A stretch of 64,000 nt of DNA from CADEED01 sp039931065 (GTDB lineage Bacteria > Pseudomonadota > Gammaproteobacteria > Steroidobacterales > Steroidobacteraceae): assembly GCA_039931065.1 (NCBI GenBank), contig JBDTSP010000008.1:117471-181470 (forward strand), given 5' to 3'. The first letter of the stretch is position 1, and every line of letters starts with the position of its first letter. The notes under the pieces were generated by a model. That model ran no database searches. It saw only the letters and a program-made list of their open reading frames with translations, and was not told where the DNA came from. Shown here piece after piece: positions 54,562-63,852 of this stretch. The position numbers and the translations under genes were made by a program.

Positions 54562-55383
54562 ATGAACTCATCCGTACGCGCCGTCACCACGGCCAGTTTT
54601 CCGTCCGAGGTCGTCAACGCCTCGTCCTCGCAACCCGTCCTGGTCGACTTCTGGGCGCCCTGGTGCGGACCCTGCCGCGCGCTGGGTCCGGTTCTCGAAC
54701 AACTCGCCGACGAGCACGCCGGCGAGGTCAAAGTCGTCAAGGTCAACACCGACGAGAATCAGGACCTCGCGCAGCAGTTCCAGATCCGCAGCATTCCGGC
54801 GGTGAAGTTGTTCCGCGGTGGTCGCGTGGTGGACGAATTCATAGGCGCGCAGTCGCTCGGCCGCGTTCGCGCGTTCCTGGCGCCCCATCTGGCGCCGGCC
54901 GAAGCGCCGCCCGAATACGTGGCCGCGCGCGAGCTTGCGGACCAGGGCGATTACGCCGGGGCCGTGACCAAACTACGCGTAGTCGCGGATGCGAACCCCG
55001 CCAATCTCGAGGCACGTCGCGATCTGGCACGTTATCTCGCGCTTGCGGGCGAAGTCGTCGAAGCGTCGAAAGTCCTCGGTCAGTTGCCGCCCCAGGCGCA
55101 GCACGACCCGGCATCGAATGCGGTGCGCGCGCTCATCCACTTCGCCGCGCTCGCCACCGATGATGCGGCACGGACCGACTCGCTGCGCGCCGCCGCCGCG
55201 CGCTCGCTTCTCGGCGGCAGCCCGGATGCGGCGGTAGAGAGCCTGTTGGCGCGTATGCAGGGCGACCGCGCCTTCGCCACGCGCGCGGGCCGCGAGGATC
55301 TGCTGCAGGCATTCGCGTTGTTGCCGGCGGACGATGCCCGCCTGGCCGGCTGGCGACGGCGCCTCGCCGCGCTGCTGAACTGA
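54562..55383 (+). CDS. cnoX: Thioredoxin-like co-chaperone CnoX (YbbN)
   Basis: 273 residues from the ATG at 54562 (a TTG at 54541 is possible). Thioredoxin domain with FWAPWCGPCRALGPVLEQLA and IRSIPAVKLFRGG, followed by TPR-like helical repeats from about residue 120. E. coli CnoX has SXXC instead of CGPC and acts as a holdase after HOCl stress; here the full CGPC is present, so redox activity is likely. The next small gene starts 3 bases later. Confidence 0.92.
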   Translation: MNSSVRAVTTASFPSEVVNASSSQPVLVDFWAPWCGPCRALGPVLEQLADEHAGEVKVVKVNTDENQDLAQQFQIRSIPAVKLFRGGRVVDEFIGAQSLGRVRAFLAPHLAPAEAPPEYVAARELADQGDYAGAVTKLRVVADANPANLEARRDLARYLALAGEVVEASKVLGQLPPQAQHDPASNAVRALIHFAALATDDAARTDSLRAAAARSLLGGSPDAAVESLLARMQGDRAFATRAGREDLLQAFALLPADDARLAGWRRRLAALLN

Positions 55384-55386
55384 TCC

Positions 55387-55629
55387 GTGAGCGATCTCGC
55401 CACCGCATTGCGCATCACCGCCGCCTGCGCCGCATGGATGGTTTTGGTGTGGGGTTGTGTACGGATGGTGCGCTGGGCGAAACACGGCGGTGGCAGCATG
55501 AAAATCATCGGCGCGACTCTCATGTTGTTCGGCTGGGGAAACATGCGGGACCCGCGCAACGACACGGTGGCGGAAGCGCAGGACGGGCGCATACGCAAAG
55601 GCACGGACGCCGCCGATCCTGTGCCGTGA
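55387..55629 (+). CDS. Small single-pass membrane protein
   Basis: 80 residues from a GTG three bases after cnoX. One or two hydrophobic segments (ITAACAAWMVLVWGCVRMV and IIGATLMLFGWG). The C-terminal half is polar and acidic. No family recognised. Same operon as cnoX by spacing. Confidence 0.55.
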   Translation: MSDLATALRITAACAAWMVLVWGCVRMVRWAKHGGGSMKIIGATLMLFGWGNMRDPRNDTVAEAQDGRIRKGTDAADPVP

Positions 55630-55644
55630 GGCGGGACCCAGTAG

Positions 55645-56412
55645 CTAGTCGCCGGCCGCTTCGCGTTTGAGGCGCTCGGATTCTTCGCGTCCCAGGTACG
55701 CCGTGATTCCGCTCCGCGCAACGTACAACAGCGGGATCAACGCAATCGCGGCCGCCATCTTGTAGACATAGTTGACCGTTCCGATCGCGAGAAATTGCGG
55801 GATCGACCAGTGCTGCGGGCCGATCACGAACGCGATGTAGAGCACGATGAAACTGTCCAGCAGTTGCGAGACCGCCGTCGAAGCCGTGGCGCGTAACCAC
55901 ACGTGTTTCTCGCCCGTCATCTTGAGGATGCGATGGAAGATCACCACGTCGATGAGCTGTCCTACCAGGAACGCGACGATCGAGCCGCAGATGGTCCACA
56001 GCCCCTGCCCGAAGATGATGGCGTAGGCGGTCTGGATGTTCGGCACACCCATACCAGCGTTGATGTCAACCCAGAAGGTCGCCGGCGCGAGTGAGATGGC
56101 GGCATATGCCGCGAGAAATGCGTAGGCGATCAAACCCACCGCTATCCAGGAGATGAGGCGTACGCCGCGCACGCCGAAATATTCGTTGATGACGTCGGTC
56201 ATGATGAACACGAACGGCCACACGAGAACGCCGGCGGTGAAGTTGAGCGTCCCCGAAATTCCAAACATCGACCAGTTGAACGGCGGCGCACCGAAAGTCG
56301 CCTCGAGTGCGAAAATCTTCACGCCGACGAATTCGCCGATCAGCGCGTTGGTCAGGAAAAATCCCGCCAGGAAGATAAACAGCCGGGTGGCTCGATGATC
56401 GGTGGTGCGCAT
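55645..56412 (-). CDS. yhhQ: Queuosine precursor transporter YhhQ
   Basis: 255 residues, about six membrane helices. VUT-family signatures FFLTNALIGEFVGVKIFAL, FVFIMTDVINEYFGVRGVR, VAFLVGQLIDVVIFHRILKMT and SQLLDSFIVLYIAF. E. coli YhhQ imports preQ0/preQ1. It follows hslR with an 11-base gap in the same direction. Confidence 0.92.
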   Translation of the reverse strand: MRTTDHRATRLFIFLAGFFLTNALIGEFVGVKIFALEATFGAPPFNWSMFGISGTLNFTAGVLVWPFVFIMTDVINEYFGVRGVRLISWIAVGLIAYAFLAAYAAISLAPATFWVDINAGMGVPNIQTAYAIIFGQGLWTICGSIVAFLVGQLIDVVIFHRILKMTGEKHVWLRATASTAVSQLLDSFIVLYIAFVIGPQHWSIPQFLAIGTVNYVYKMAAAIALIPLLYVARSGITAYLGREESERLKREAAGD

Positions 56413-56423
56413 GGAATTCTCCG

Positions 56424-56855
56424 TCAGTCGCGTCCGCGCAGGCGGCGCAGCTCGCGCCGGCCATGCTTGTCAGGCCGTTCGAGCGACGGCGGTGGGGAGA
56501 ATGCCGCCGCCAGCTTCGCATTCGCTGCATGTTTTTCGCGTGCCGCGCGCGCGGCATCGGTCTCGGCGTAGCAGCTCTGTGCCACGGTCGCCGAGCCACG
56601 CCGATCGGCGAGCTTCAGGACCTCGCATTCGAACTGGAAGCCCGGACGCGTGATCTGCACGTGATCGCCCACTTTGAGAGTGCGCGACGGTTTAACCCGC
56701 ACGCCGTTCAGGTGCACCTTGCCACCCGAAACCGATTCGGCCGCCAGGGAACGGGTCTTGAACAGCCGCGTACACCACAACCACCGATCGATGCGCAGGG
56801 TTTCGCCGCCCCCTTCCGCGCCCTCACCGACTTCGTTTTCGAACGCGTTTGCCAT
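56424..56855 (-). CDS. hslR: Heat-shock protein 15 (S4-domain RNA-binding protein)
   Basis: 143 residues. S4 domain: RIDRWLWCTRLFKTRSLAAESVSGGKVHLNGVRVKPSR, KVGDHVQI. Hsp15 binds 50S subunits carrying stalled nascent chains. The C-terminus is basic (RPDKHGRRELRRLRGRD), as in the family. Divergent from kbl, whose TATAAT lies in the gap. Confidence 0.93.
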   Translation of the reverse strand: MANAFENEVGEGAEGGGETLRIDRWLWCTRLFKTRSLAAESVSGGKVHLNGVRVKPSRTLKVGDHVQITRPGFQFECEVLKLADRRGSATVAQSCYAETDAARAAREKHAANAKLAAAFSPPPSLERPDKHGRRELRRLRGRD

Positions 56856-56867
56856 GTCGGCGGCCAG

Positions 56868-56873
56868 TATAAT
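56868..56873 (+). promoter_or_regulatory. Consensus -10 box upstream of kbl-tdh
   Basis: A perfect TATAAT lies 33 bases before the kbl GTG, in the short gap to hslR. No good -35 match is found at 16-18 bases, so an activator or weak -35 may be involved. Confidence 0.5.
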
Positions 56874-56905
56874 TGCGCCAACTTCCCCTTACCCGAGGTT
56901 CCTTC

Positions 56906-58093
56906 GTGGACCTGTCCTTTTACAAACGTTTCGACGTTCAACTCGAAGAACTGCGCCAGCAAGGCCTGTTCAAGTCCGAGCGCGTGATCTCGAGCCCGCA
57001 AGCCGGGGCGATCCGCGCCAATGACGCCGATGTCATCAACCTCTGCGCTAACAACTACCTGGGCCTCGCGAGCCACCCCGCGATCCGCGAGGCGGCGCAC
57101 CGCGCCATCGACAAGTACGGTTATGGCATGGCTTCGGTGCGATTCATCTGTGGCACCCAGACCGTGCACAAACAACTGGAGGCCGCCCTTTCGAAGTTTC
57201 TCGGCACCGAGGACACGATCCTCTATTCCTCGTGCTGGGATGCCAACGGTGGGCTGTTCGAAACCGTGCTGGGTGAGGAAGACGCGATCATCTCCGACTC
57301 GCTGAACCACGCCAGCATCATCGACGGTGTCCGCCTCTGCAAAGCAAAGCGCCTGCGTTACGCGAACCGCAATTTGGCCGAGCTCGAGCAGCACCTCAAG
57401 GAAACGCAAACCTCGCGCACCCGCCTGATCGCAACCGACGGCGTGTTCTCGATGGATGGCAGCATCGCGCCGCTGCGCGAGATCTGCGATCTCGCCGAGA
57501 AATACAACGCGCTCGTCATGGTCGACGATTCACACGCGACCGGTTTCATGGGTCCCGGCGGCCGTGGAACTCCCGAACACTGCGGTGTCGCCGGGCGCAT
57601 CGATTTCCTCACCGGCACGTTCGGCAAGGCGTTGGGAGGCGGCAGCGGCGGATACACCTCGGGCCGCGCCAACGCGATCGCCTGGCTGCGGCAGCGTTCG
57701 CGGCCCTACCTGTTTTCCAACAGCATTCCGCCCGTGGTCGCGGCGGTGACCCTGCGTGCCCTCGACCTGGTCGAGAACATGCCGAGCTTGCGCGAAACGC
57801 TGTTTGGTCACGCCCGGAAATTTCGCGCGGGCATGCAGGCCGCCGGCTTCAAGCTACTGCCCGGCGACCATCCCATCATTCCCGTGATGATCGGTGACGC
57901 CGCGCTCGCCGCACGCTTCGCCGACAGACTGCTGGGAGAAGGCGTGTACGTGATCGGCTTCTCGTTCCCCGTGGTCCCGAAGGGCGAAGCGCGCATCCGC
58001 ACGCAGATGTCCGCCGGCCTCAACGACGCGCAAATCGATCGCGCGCTCGCGGCCTTCATCAAGGTGGGTCGCGAACTGGAGCTCATCAAATGA
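56906..58093 (+). CDS. kbl: Glycine C-acetyltransferase (2-amino-3-ketobutyrate CoA ligase)
   Basis: 395 residues from a GTG at 56906 with GAGG upstream, close to E. coli Kbl (398). Alpha-oxoamine synthase motifs: NNYLGLASHP, GTQTVHKQLE, LNHASIIDGVRLCKA, VMVDDSHATGFMG and the PLP Lys in FLTGTFGKALGGGSGG. Splits 2-amino-3-ketobutyrate with CoA to glycine and acetyl-CoA. Overlaps tdh by 4 bases. Confidence 0.97.
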   Translation: MDLSFYKRFDVQLEELRQQGLFKSERVISSPQAGAIRANDADVINLCANNYLGLASHPAIREAAHRAIDKYGYGMASVRFICGTQTVHKQLEAALSKFLGTEDTILYSSCWDANGGLFETVLGEEDAIISDSLNHASIIDGVRLCKAKRLRYANRNLAELEQHLKETQTSRTRLIATDGVFSMDGSIAPLREICDLAEKYNALVMVDDSHATGFMGPGGRGTPEHCGVAGRIDFLTGTFGKALGGGSGGYTSGRANAIAWLRQRSRPYLFSNSIPPVVAAVTLRALDLVENMPSLRETLFGHARKFRAGMQAAGFKLLPGDHPIIPVMIGDAALAARFADRLLGEGVYVIGFSFPVVPKGEARIRTQMSAGLNDAQIDRALAAFIKVGRELELIK

Positions 58094-59124
58094 AAGCGTT
58101 GGTCAAGAGTGAAGCGAAACCCGGCATCTGGATGAAAGACATCGAGGTGCCGAAGGTCGGCCCCAACGACGTTCTCATCAGGATCGGCAAAACCGCGATC
58201 TGCGGCACCGACATGCATATCTACAACTGGGATGCGTGGGCGCAGAAGACCATCCCCGTGCCCATGGCCGTGGGCCATGAATACTTCGGCCGCATCGTCG
58301 ACATGGGCAGCGAAGTGCGCGGTTTCGCAGTGGGCGACCGTGTGTCGGGCGAAGGCCACCTGACCTGCGGCTACTGCCGCAATTGCCGCGCCGGCCGCCG
58401 CCACCTGTGTATCCACACCGTGGGAGTGGGTGTCGACCGGCAAGGTTGTTTCGCCGAGTACCTGGCGATCCCGGCCAGCAACGCCTTCAAACTATCTGAC
58501 GCCGTCACCGACGACATCGCCAGCATCCTCGATCCGTTCGGCAACGCGACTCACACCGCACTCGCCTTCAACATGGTCGGTGAAGACGTGTTGATCACCG
58601 GCGCCGGCCCGATCGGAATCATGGCCGTGGCCATCGCCAAACGCGTGGGTGCGCGCCAGGTGGTCATCACCGATGTGAACGACTACCGGCTGGGCCTGGC
58701 GCAGAAGATGGGTGCGACGCGCGCCGTCAACATCACGCGCGAGAAACTCGACGACGTGATGAAAGGCCTCGGCATGCAGGAAGGCTTCGACGTCGGCCTC
58801 GAGATGTCGGGCAACCCGAGCGCGTTCCGCGACATGCTCCGCACGATGCACCACGGCGGCAGCGTGGCCTTGTTAGGTATCCCGCCCGGCGAAACCGCGA
58901 TCGACTGGAACCAGGTGATCTTCAAGGGGCTCAACATGCGCGGCATCTACGGCCGCGAGATGTTCGAGACCTGGTACAAGATGGTGGCGCTGCTGCAGGC
59001 CGGCCTCGACATCACACCGGTGATCACTCATCACTTCCCGATCCAGGAATTCCAGCGCGGCTTCGAGACCATGGGGTCGGGCCAGTCGGGCAAAGTCATC
59101 CTCGACTGGGGCACGCTCAACTAA
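58090..59124 (+). CDS. tdh: L-threonine 3-dehydrogenase
   Basis: 344 residues. Zinc medium-chain dehydrogenase: catalytic zinc Cys/His in TAICGTDMHIYNWD and GHEYFG, the structural zinc four-Cys loop (CGYCRNCRAGRRHLC), and the NAD motif VLITGAGPIGIMA. Oxidises threonine to 2-amino-3-ketobutyrate, which Kbl then cleaves; together they turn threonine into glycine. Its stop overlaps the convergent lactamase-like gene by 4 bases. Confidence 0.97.
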   Translation: MKALVKSEAKPGIWMKDIEVPKVGPNDVLIRIGKTAICGTDMHIYNWDAWAQKTIPVPMAVGHEYFGRIVDMGSEVRGFAVGDRVSGEGHLTCGYCRNCRAGRRHLCIHTVGVGVDRQGCFAEYLAIPASNAFKLSDAVTDDIASILDPFGNATHTALAFNMVGEDVLITGAGPIGIMAVAIAKRVGARQVVITDVNDYRLGLAQKMGATRAVNITREKLDDVMKGLGMQEGFDVGLEMSGNPSAFRDMLRTMHHGGSVALLGIPPGETAIDWNQVIFKGLNMRGIYGREMFETWYKMVALLQAGLDITPVITHHFPIQEFQRGFETMGSGQSGKVILDWGTLN

Positions 59125-60056
59125 CGTTTGCTCTCTTCAGCAATCCGTTGTTCAAGTTTCAGCTTGGCAGTTGCCGCGTAGGCCTTGCAGGCTTGTGGAT
59201 CGATAAATGGATTCGCGCCCGGCTGCTGTCGCCGTCGAAGCTTCGATTCCAGGTCGAAAAATTCCGGATGAGGCGTCAGCAACACATCGCAGGGCAGTCC
59301 TGCGACCAAGGCAATGCTGTCGTTGAACGATTCAATTCTGCCCGGATGCGCCTCGTCTCCCGTAAACCTGAAATCCGGCGCCGACACTGCGCTCAAGCTG
59401 TCCGCGTACACAACATCGAGGCAGCGTTTATCTTCACACGAGCGCCACGTCCAGGTCGTGCCGCCCGGTGTGTGTCCCGGCGTGACATGCGCGGTGATCG
59501 CCAGATCCCCCACGTGAAGCACTTCATCATCATTCACGAGCCGCGCGTGAGGCACGGGTGGAAACCAGGTCAACTTTCTCCCGAAGGCATGCTGCGGGTC
59601 GTCCGATGTTGGTTCGCCTCGCTCGAGCGCAACGGCACTCTCCTTGGTAGCGGCGACGGTAGCTCCGCTCGCGCGTTGGAGCGCTGCAATCCCGCCCGCA
59701 TGGTCGTAGTGAGTGTGCGAATTCACGATCAGCCGAATATCTTCGACGCGAAAGCCAAGCTTGCGGATGTTTTCCGCGATCAAGGGCGCCGATTGCGGCA
59801 GCGCTCCGTCGAGCACGATCAACCCTTTATCTGACGCGATCAGGATCGAGGACAGGCCCGCGACACCGACGTAATAAGAGTTTCCGTAGATACGGAACGG
59901 CTCATGCGGCAAATTCCATTGCTCACACGAAGAGCAGACTTTCTGGGCATCGGACTCGAAGGCGGGAGTGGCCGCCTGTGAACACGCGAGCATTCCTGCG
60001 AACGCCGCGGTCGAGGCATAGAATTTTTGCCAGTATTCAGCTTTCTTGCCGATCAC
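59121..60056 (-). CDS. Subclass B3 metallo-beta-lactamase-like hydrolase
   Basis: 311 residues from the GTG at 60056; an ATG at 59993 is the alternative but has no proper ribosome site. N-terminal export signal, then an MBL fold with VNSHTHYDHAGG (zinc ligands H114, H116, D118, H119), VTPGHTPGGTTWTW (third His of zinc site 1) and TPHPEFF (last His). FRIYGNSYYVGVAGLSSILI and the GHTPGGTTWTW spacing are the pattern of subclass B3 enzymes (L1, CAU-1, THIN-B type). Likely a periplasmic beta-lactamase or a close non-lactamase relative. Confidence 0.8.
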   Translation of the reverse strand: MIGKKAEYWQKFYASTAAFAGMLACSQAATPAFESDAQKVCSSCEQWNLPHEPFRIYGNSYYVGVAGLSSILIASDKGLIVLDGALPQSAPLIAENIRKLGFRVEDIRLIVNSHTHYDHAGGIAALQRASGATVAATKESAVALERGEPTSDDPQHAFGRKLTWFPPVPHARLVNDDEVLHVGDLAITAHVTPGHTPGGTTWTWRSCEDKRCLDVVYADSLSAVSAPDFRFTGDEAHPGRIESFNDSIALVAGLPCDVLLTPHPEFFDLESKLRRRQQPGANPFIDPQACKAYAATAKLKLEQRIAEESKR

Positions 60057-60076
60057 GGCGGGAACAATCTTGCGGA

Positions 60077-61954
60077 CTAGCGAACGTCGCAGAAGCAGTA
60101 AACGTACCGATGATCTCGCGCATTCATGCGCGTCCAGCGGGTCAACTCGCGCTGCAGCGGTTCGAACTCGCGCGCTACCTGCAGCGCGGGCACGTGGGCG
60201 ACGACGTCGCCGACGACATTCTTCGCGAACCACACCTTGATAGAAAGCGCGATCGACTCCGCCCAGGTGAGATCGGGCTCGAGCCGCTCCACCTCGTAGT
60301 CACCCTCGAGCTTGGCGCGTTTGGCGGCCGACTTCACCGCGTCATCGAACAGGCCCAGGTGGTCGACGAGACCGTTGTCCTTGGCGTCGGTGCCGATCCA
60401 CACGCGGCCCTGCGCGATGGCATGCACTTCGTCGCGGGTCTTCTTGCGCCCGTCGGAGACGCGCTGCAGGAACTCGTCGTAGCCGTGTTCGATGGCCGAC
60501 TGCAGCAGTTTCTTCGCGTCTTCTCCCAGCGCGCGATCGATCCGCAGCTGGCCGGAAAGATTGGTGGTGCCCACCCCATCGACGTTCACGCCTATCTTCT
60601 GCAGCGTGTTCTGGAAGGTCGGAATGGCGCCGAATATGCCGATGGAGCCGGTGATGGTTGCCGGATGCGCCCAGATTTCATCGGCCGAGGCCGAAATGTA
60701 GTAGCCGCCCGAGGCCGCGAGGTCACCCATGGAGACCACGACGGGTTTACCGTCTTTCTGCGCCGCGCGCACTTCGCGGTAGATCTGCTCGGAGGCGAAT
60801 ACGCTGCCTCCCGGGCTATCGACACGCAGCACGATCGCTTCGATGTCGTCGTCATGGCGCGCCTGGCGGATCAGCTCCGAGGTGCTCTCGCCGCCCACGG
60901 TGCCCGGCGGCTGCGAGCCGTCGAGGATTTCACCGGCTGCGACGATGACGCCGATCTTCTTCTTGCCCGCACCGCGCGCCTTCTGTTCGGCATGTACGAC
61001 GCGTAAATAGTCTTCGAGCGAGGTCGAATTGTAGGTCTCGCCGGCGTCGCTTTCATCCGCCTCGATTTTCTCGCGCGTCTTCTTGTCGGAATCGCTGCCC
61101 ACCAGCTCGACCATGCGACGGTCGACCTCGAGCGAAGATTTGAGCCCGGTGACCAGTTTGGCGTCGAGCGCCATCTTGGCCGCATCACCCTTGAGCGCCA
61201 GCAGCGCCGGCACCGAGTTCGCGACGTAGGCGCTGATGTCGTCCGGCTTGAGTCCGCGGGCCGCGGCGACCGCGGTACGGTAGCTGAGCCACAAGGCATT
61301 GAGGTACGCGAGACTTTCTTCGCGATCCGCAGGCGACATGTCGGTGCGCACGTAGACTTCCGCCGCGCTCTTGTAAGCGCCGACGCGGAACAGGTTCATC
61401 TCCACGCCGAGCTTGTCGAAGAGATCCTTGTAGAACATCCGGTAACGTTCGTAGCCATCGATGGCCACCATGCCCATCGGATCGAGATAGACCTCGTCGG
61501 CGACGGAGCCGACATAGAACTGTTCCTGACCGAAGTAGGTGGACTGGGCGATGACCTTTTTGCCCGAACTGCGGAAGTCCTTGATGGCTGCCGTGAATTC
61601 GGCGAGCGTCGGCTGTCCACCACCTGCCATCTCGTTGAGGTCGAGAACGACCGCCTTGATACGGGCGTCTTTCTTCGCCGCCTTGAGAGCGTCGATCAGA
61701 TCCCACAGCAGCGTTTCCCTCTGCGCGTCGCCCTGGGCCTTGGCAATGGCCTGATCCACCGGGCTGCCGGTGAGTTGTTCGACGATCGTGCCCTTCGGCC
61801 GGATCACCAGCGCCGAGGCGTCCTGGATGTGCGGAATCGAAGTATTCAGCGCCCCGACGACGACGCCGAACAGCAACAGCAGCAATAAAAGGTGCAGGAA
61901 TTTGCGCAGTCCGTCGAGGCCGCGCCAGATGCCGACGAAAATCCGGCCGATCAT
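60077..61954 (-). CDS. sppA: Signal peptide peptidase SppA, 67-kDa type
   Basis: 625 residues. One N-terminal membrane helix (about 18-38), then two tandem S49 domains. The Lys of the dyad lies in the first half (YKSAAEVYVRTDMSPADREES) and the nucleophile Ser in the second (SMGDLAASGGYYISA). AIVLRVDSPGGSVFASEQIYREV is the oxyanion region. Degrades cleaved signal peptides in the inner membrane. The C-terminal 40 residues are an unusual extension beyond the peptidase core. Confidence 0.94.
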   Translation of the reverse strand: MIGRIFVGIWRGLDGLRKFLHLLLLLLLFGVVVGALNTSIPHIQDASALVIRPKGTIVEQLTGSPVDQAIAKAQGDAQRETLLWDLIDALKAAKKDARIKAVVLDLNEMAGGGQPTLAEFTAAIKDFRSSGKKVIAQSTYFGQEQFYVGSVADEVYLDPMGMVAIDGYERYRMFYKDLFDKLGVEMNLFRVGAYKSAAEVYVRTDMSPADREESLAYLNALWLSYRTAVAAARGLKPDDISAYVANSVPALLALKGDAAKMALDAKLVTGLKSSLEVDRRMVELVGSDSDKKTREKIEADESDAGETYNSTSLEDYLRVVHAEQKARGAGKKKIGVIVAAGEILDGSQPPGTVGGESTSELIRQARHDDDIEAIVLRVDSPGGSVFASEQIYREVRAAQKDGKPVVVSMGDLAASGGYYISASADEIWAHPATITGSIGIFGAIPTFQNTLQKIGVNVDGVGTTNLSGQLRIDRALGEDAKKLLQSAIEHGYDEFLQRVSDGRKKTRDEVHAIAQGRVWIGTDAKDNGLVDHLGLFDDAVKSAAKRAKLEGDYEVERLEPDLTWAESIALSIKVWFAKNVVGDVVAHVPALQVAREFEPLQRELTRWTRMNARDHRYVYCFCDVR

Positions 61955-61978
61955 GTTACCTGCACCTTCAAAGAGTAG

Positions 61979-62323
61979 TTAGACCTTCTCTTCGATGCGG
62001 GCGGCCTTGCCGGAAAGGTCGCGCAGGTAATACAGCTTGGCGCGACGGACGCTGCCGCGGCGCTTGACTTCGACCTCGCTGATCGACGGGCTGTGCGTCT
62101 GGAACACACGTTCCACACCCTCGCCGTGCGAAATCTTGCGCACCGTGAACGAGGAGTTGAGACCGCGGTTGCTCTTCGCGATGACCACGCCTTCGTAGGC
62201 CTGGGCGCGCTCGCGATCGCCTTCTTTCACCTTGACCTGCACGATCACGGTGTCGCCCGGATTGAAGTCCGGCAGCTTGCGCGTCATACGCGCCTTTTCG
62301 AGTTCTTGAATGATGTTAGCCAT
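61979..62323 (-). CDS. rplS: Ribosomal protein L19
   Basis: 114 residues from the ATG at 62323 (AAGGTG seven bases upstream). Conserved FNPGDTVIVQVKVKEGDRERAQAYEGVVIA and SSFTVRKISHGEGVERVFQ, SVRRAKLYYLRDLSGKAARI. Sits at the 30S-50S interface. Its start overlaps the trmD end by 8 bases. Last gene of rpsP-rimM-trmD-rplS. Confidence 0.97.
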   Translation of the reverse strand: MANIIQELEKARMTRKLPDFNPGDTVIVQVKVKEGDRERAQAYEGVVIAKSNRGLNSSFTVRKISHGEGVERVFQTHSPSISEVEVKRRGSVRRAKLYYLRDLSGKAARIEEKV

Positions 62324-63068
62324 GTCGTTCACCTTCGCGTTCAGCGAGAAATTCATCGAGGAGTTTCGCCGCATCTGCCGGCAATCCGCCCCGCGCAATC
62401 AAATCGGGCCGGCGCATCCAGGTGCGCGCGACCGCCTGCTTCAAACGCCAGCGCTGGATATCAGCGTGGTGCCCGCCCTGCAGAACCTGCGGCACCGTCC
62501 GGCCCTCGAACTCCACCGGCCGCGTGTAATGCGGCCAATCGAGCAAACCTTCGTCGAAAGACTCCTCGACGTTCGAACGCTCGTCACCGAGCACTCCCGG
62601 CAGCAATCTCGCCACCGCGTCGATGATCACGAGGGCCGGGAATTCACCACCCGACAACACGTAATCGCCCACCGACACTTCTCTATCTATCCGCGATTCG
62701 ATGACCCGTTCGTCGAGCCCTTCGTATCGCCCCGCCACCAGGACCAGGCCCGGCAGCTTCGAAAACTCTTCCGCCAGGCCTTGCGTGAATGGCACGCCCT
62801 GCGCCGACATGTAGATGCGCGGCGATCCGGCCGGCAGTTTCGCCGTCGCGGCATCGATCGCGGCCGACATCGGCTCGGGCTTCAACACCATTCCCGGCCC
62901 GCCGCCATAAGGCCGGTCGTCCACCGTGCGATGCACGTCGCGGGTAAACGCGCGTGGGTCTTCGCACCCCACCTTCACGATACCGCGCTCGACTGCACGC
63001 CCGAGCACACCCACCTTCAACGACTGCTGGATGAGTTCGGGGAACAATGTCACGACTTCGATATGCAT
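62316..63068 (-). CDS. trmD: tRNA (guanine-37-N1)-methyltransferase TrmD
   Basis: 250 residues. SPOUT knot: PYGGGPGMVLKPEPM, VLVAGRYEGLDERVIE, YVLSGGEFPALVIIDAVARLLPGVLG and the C-terminal PEFEGRTVPQVLQGGHHADI-like segment. Makes m1G37 and so prevents +1 frameshifting. Start at the ATG 63068, eight bases after rimM. Confidence 0.97.
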   Translation of the reverse strand: MHIEVVTLFPELIQQSLKVGVLGRAVERGIVKVGCEDPRAFTRDVHRTVDDRPYGGGPGMVLKPEPMSAAIDAATAKLPAGSPRIYMSAQGVPFTQGLAEEFSKLPGLVLVAGRYEGLDERVIESRIDREVSVGDYVLSGGEFPALVIIDAVARLLPGVLGDERSNVEESFDEGLLDWPHYTRPVEFEGRTVPQVLQGGHHADIQRWRLKQAVARTWMRRPDLIARGGLPADAAKLLDEFLAEREGERHG

Positions 63069-63076
63069 GAGTCGTG

Positions 63077-63571
63077 TCAGAAATCCTCGGGCCAATCCAC
63101 CACAACCTTGCGCGTGTCCTTGTCGACACTGCGCAGGTGCTCGCGCGTCACCGGTACCAGGTACTCGCGAACACCCTTGATGATCATCACCGCGTTGCCC
63201 GGTGTGTCGATGAAATGATCGACCGCTCCCAACAACACGCCTTCGACATTCTTCACTTCGAACCCGACCAGGTCGTCGCGATAGTGTTCGCGTCCCTCGG
63301 CCGGCGGCAACAGCGCTCGCTCCACCAGAATCATCTGCCCCGTCAGCCGGGCGGCGCCGTCGCGTTCGTCGACACCTTCGAGATGCACGATCCACCCATT
63401 ACCCTGGGGACGCACCTCCAACACCTTCACATCGCCCCGCAGTTGCAGGTGCCAACTACGCCACTCGAACAATCGTTGCGGAGGATCAGTGAAGGACTGA
63501 ACCCGCAACCAGCCGCGCACCCCGTGCGCCGCTCCCAATCTGCCTACTTCGATACGGTGGGCGTCGTTCAT
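63077..63571 (-). CDS. rimM: 16S rRNA processing protein RimM
   Basis: 164 residues. N-terminal RimM domain (EVGRLGAAHGVRGWLRVQSFTD) and C-terminal PRC-barrel (LVGFEVKNVEGVLLGAVDHFIDTPGNAVMII). Assists 30S head maturation by binding S19. The ATG at 63571 with GGAGG at nine bases is preferred over a GTG at 63577. Confidence 0.95.
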   Translation of the reverse strand: MNDAHRIEVGRLGAAHGVRGWLRVQSFTDPPQRLFEWRSWHLQLRGDVKVLEVRPQGNGWIVHLEGVDERDGAARLTGQMILVERALLPPAEGREHYRDDLVGFEVKNVEGVLLGAVDHFIDTPGNAVMIIKGVREYLVPVTREHLRSVDKDTRKVVVDWPEDF

Positions 63572-63600
63572 TGACACACCCTCCGCCTAACAAGTCGCGA

Positions 63601-63852
63601 TCAGGCGTTCGCTTTGCGGAACGTGGTGACCAGCTGCTTCACGCGGTCTGACTGCTGCGCGCCCTTCGACAACCAGTATTCGATACGCGCGATGTCCAGC
63701 TTGAGCTTGGTCTCGGACTTCACCGCTTTCGGGTTGAAGAAACCGACCTGCTCCAGGCTCTTGCCACCCTGGCGCTTGCGGCTGTCGGTCACCACGACGT
63801 GATAAAACGGCGTGTTAGTGGCACCGCGGCGGGTCAGACGAATTGTCACCAT
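63601..63852 (-). CDS. rpsP: Ribosomal protein S16
   Basis: 83 residues. MVTIRLTRRGATNTPFYHVV, DSRKRQGGKSLEQVGFFNP and IEYWLSKGAQQSDRVKQLV are diagnostic. First gene of the rpsP-rimM-trmD-rplS operon, 29 bases before rimM. Confidence 0.97.
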   Translation of the reverse strand: MVTIRLTRRGATNTPFYHVVVTDSRKRQGGKSLEQVGFFNPKAVKSETKLKLDIARIEYWLSKGAQQSDRVKQLVTTFRKANA

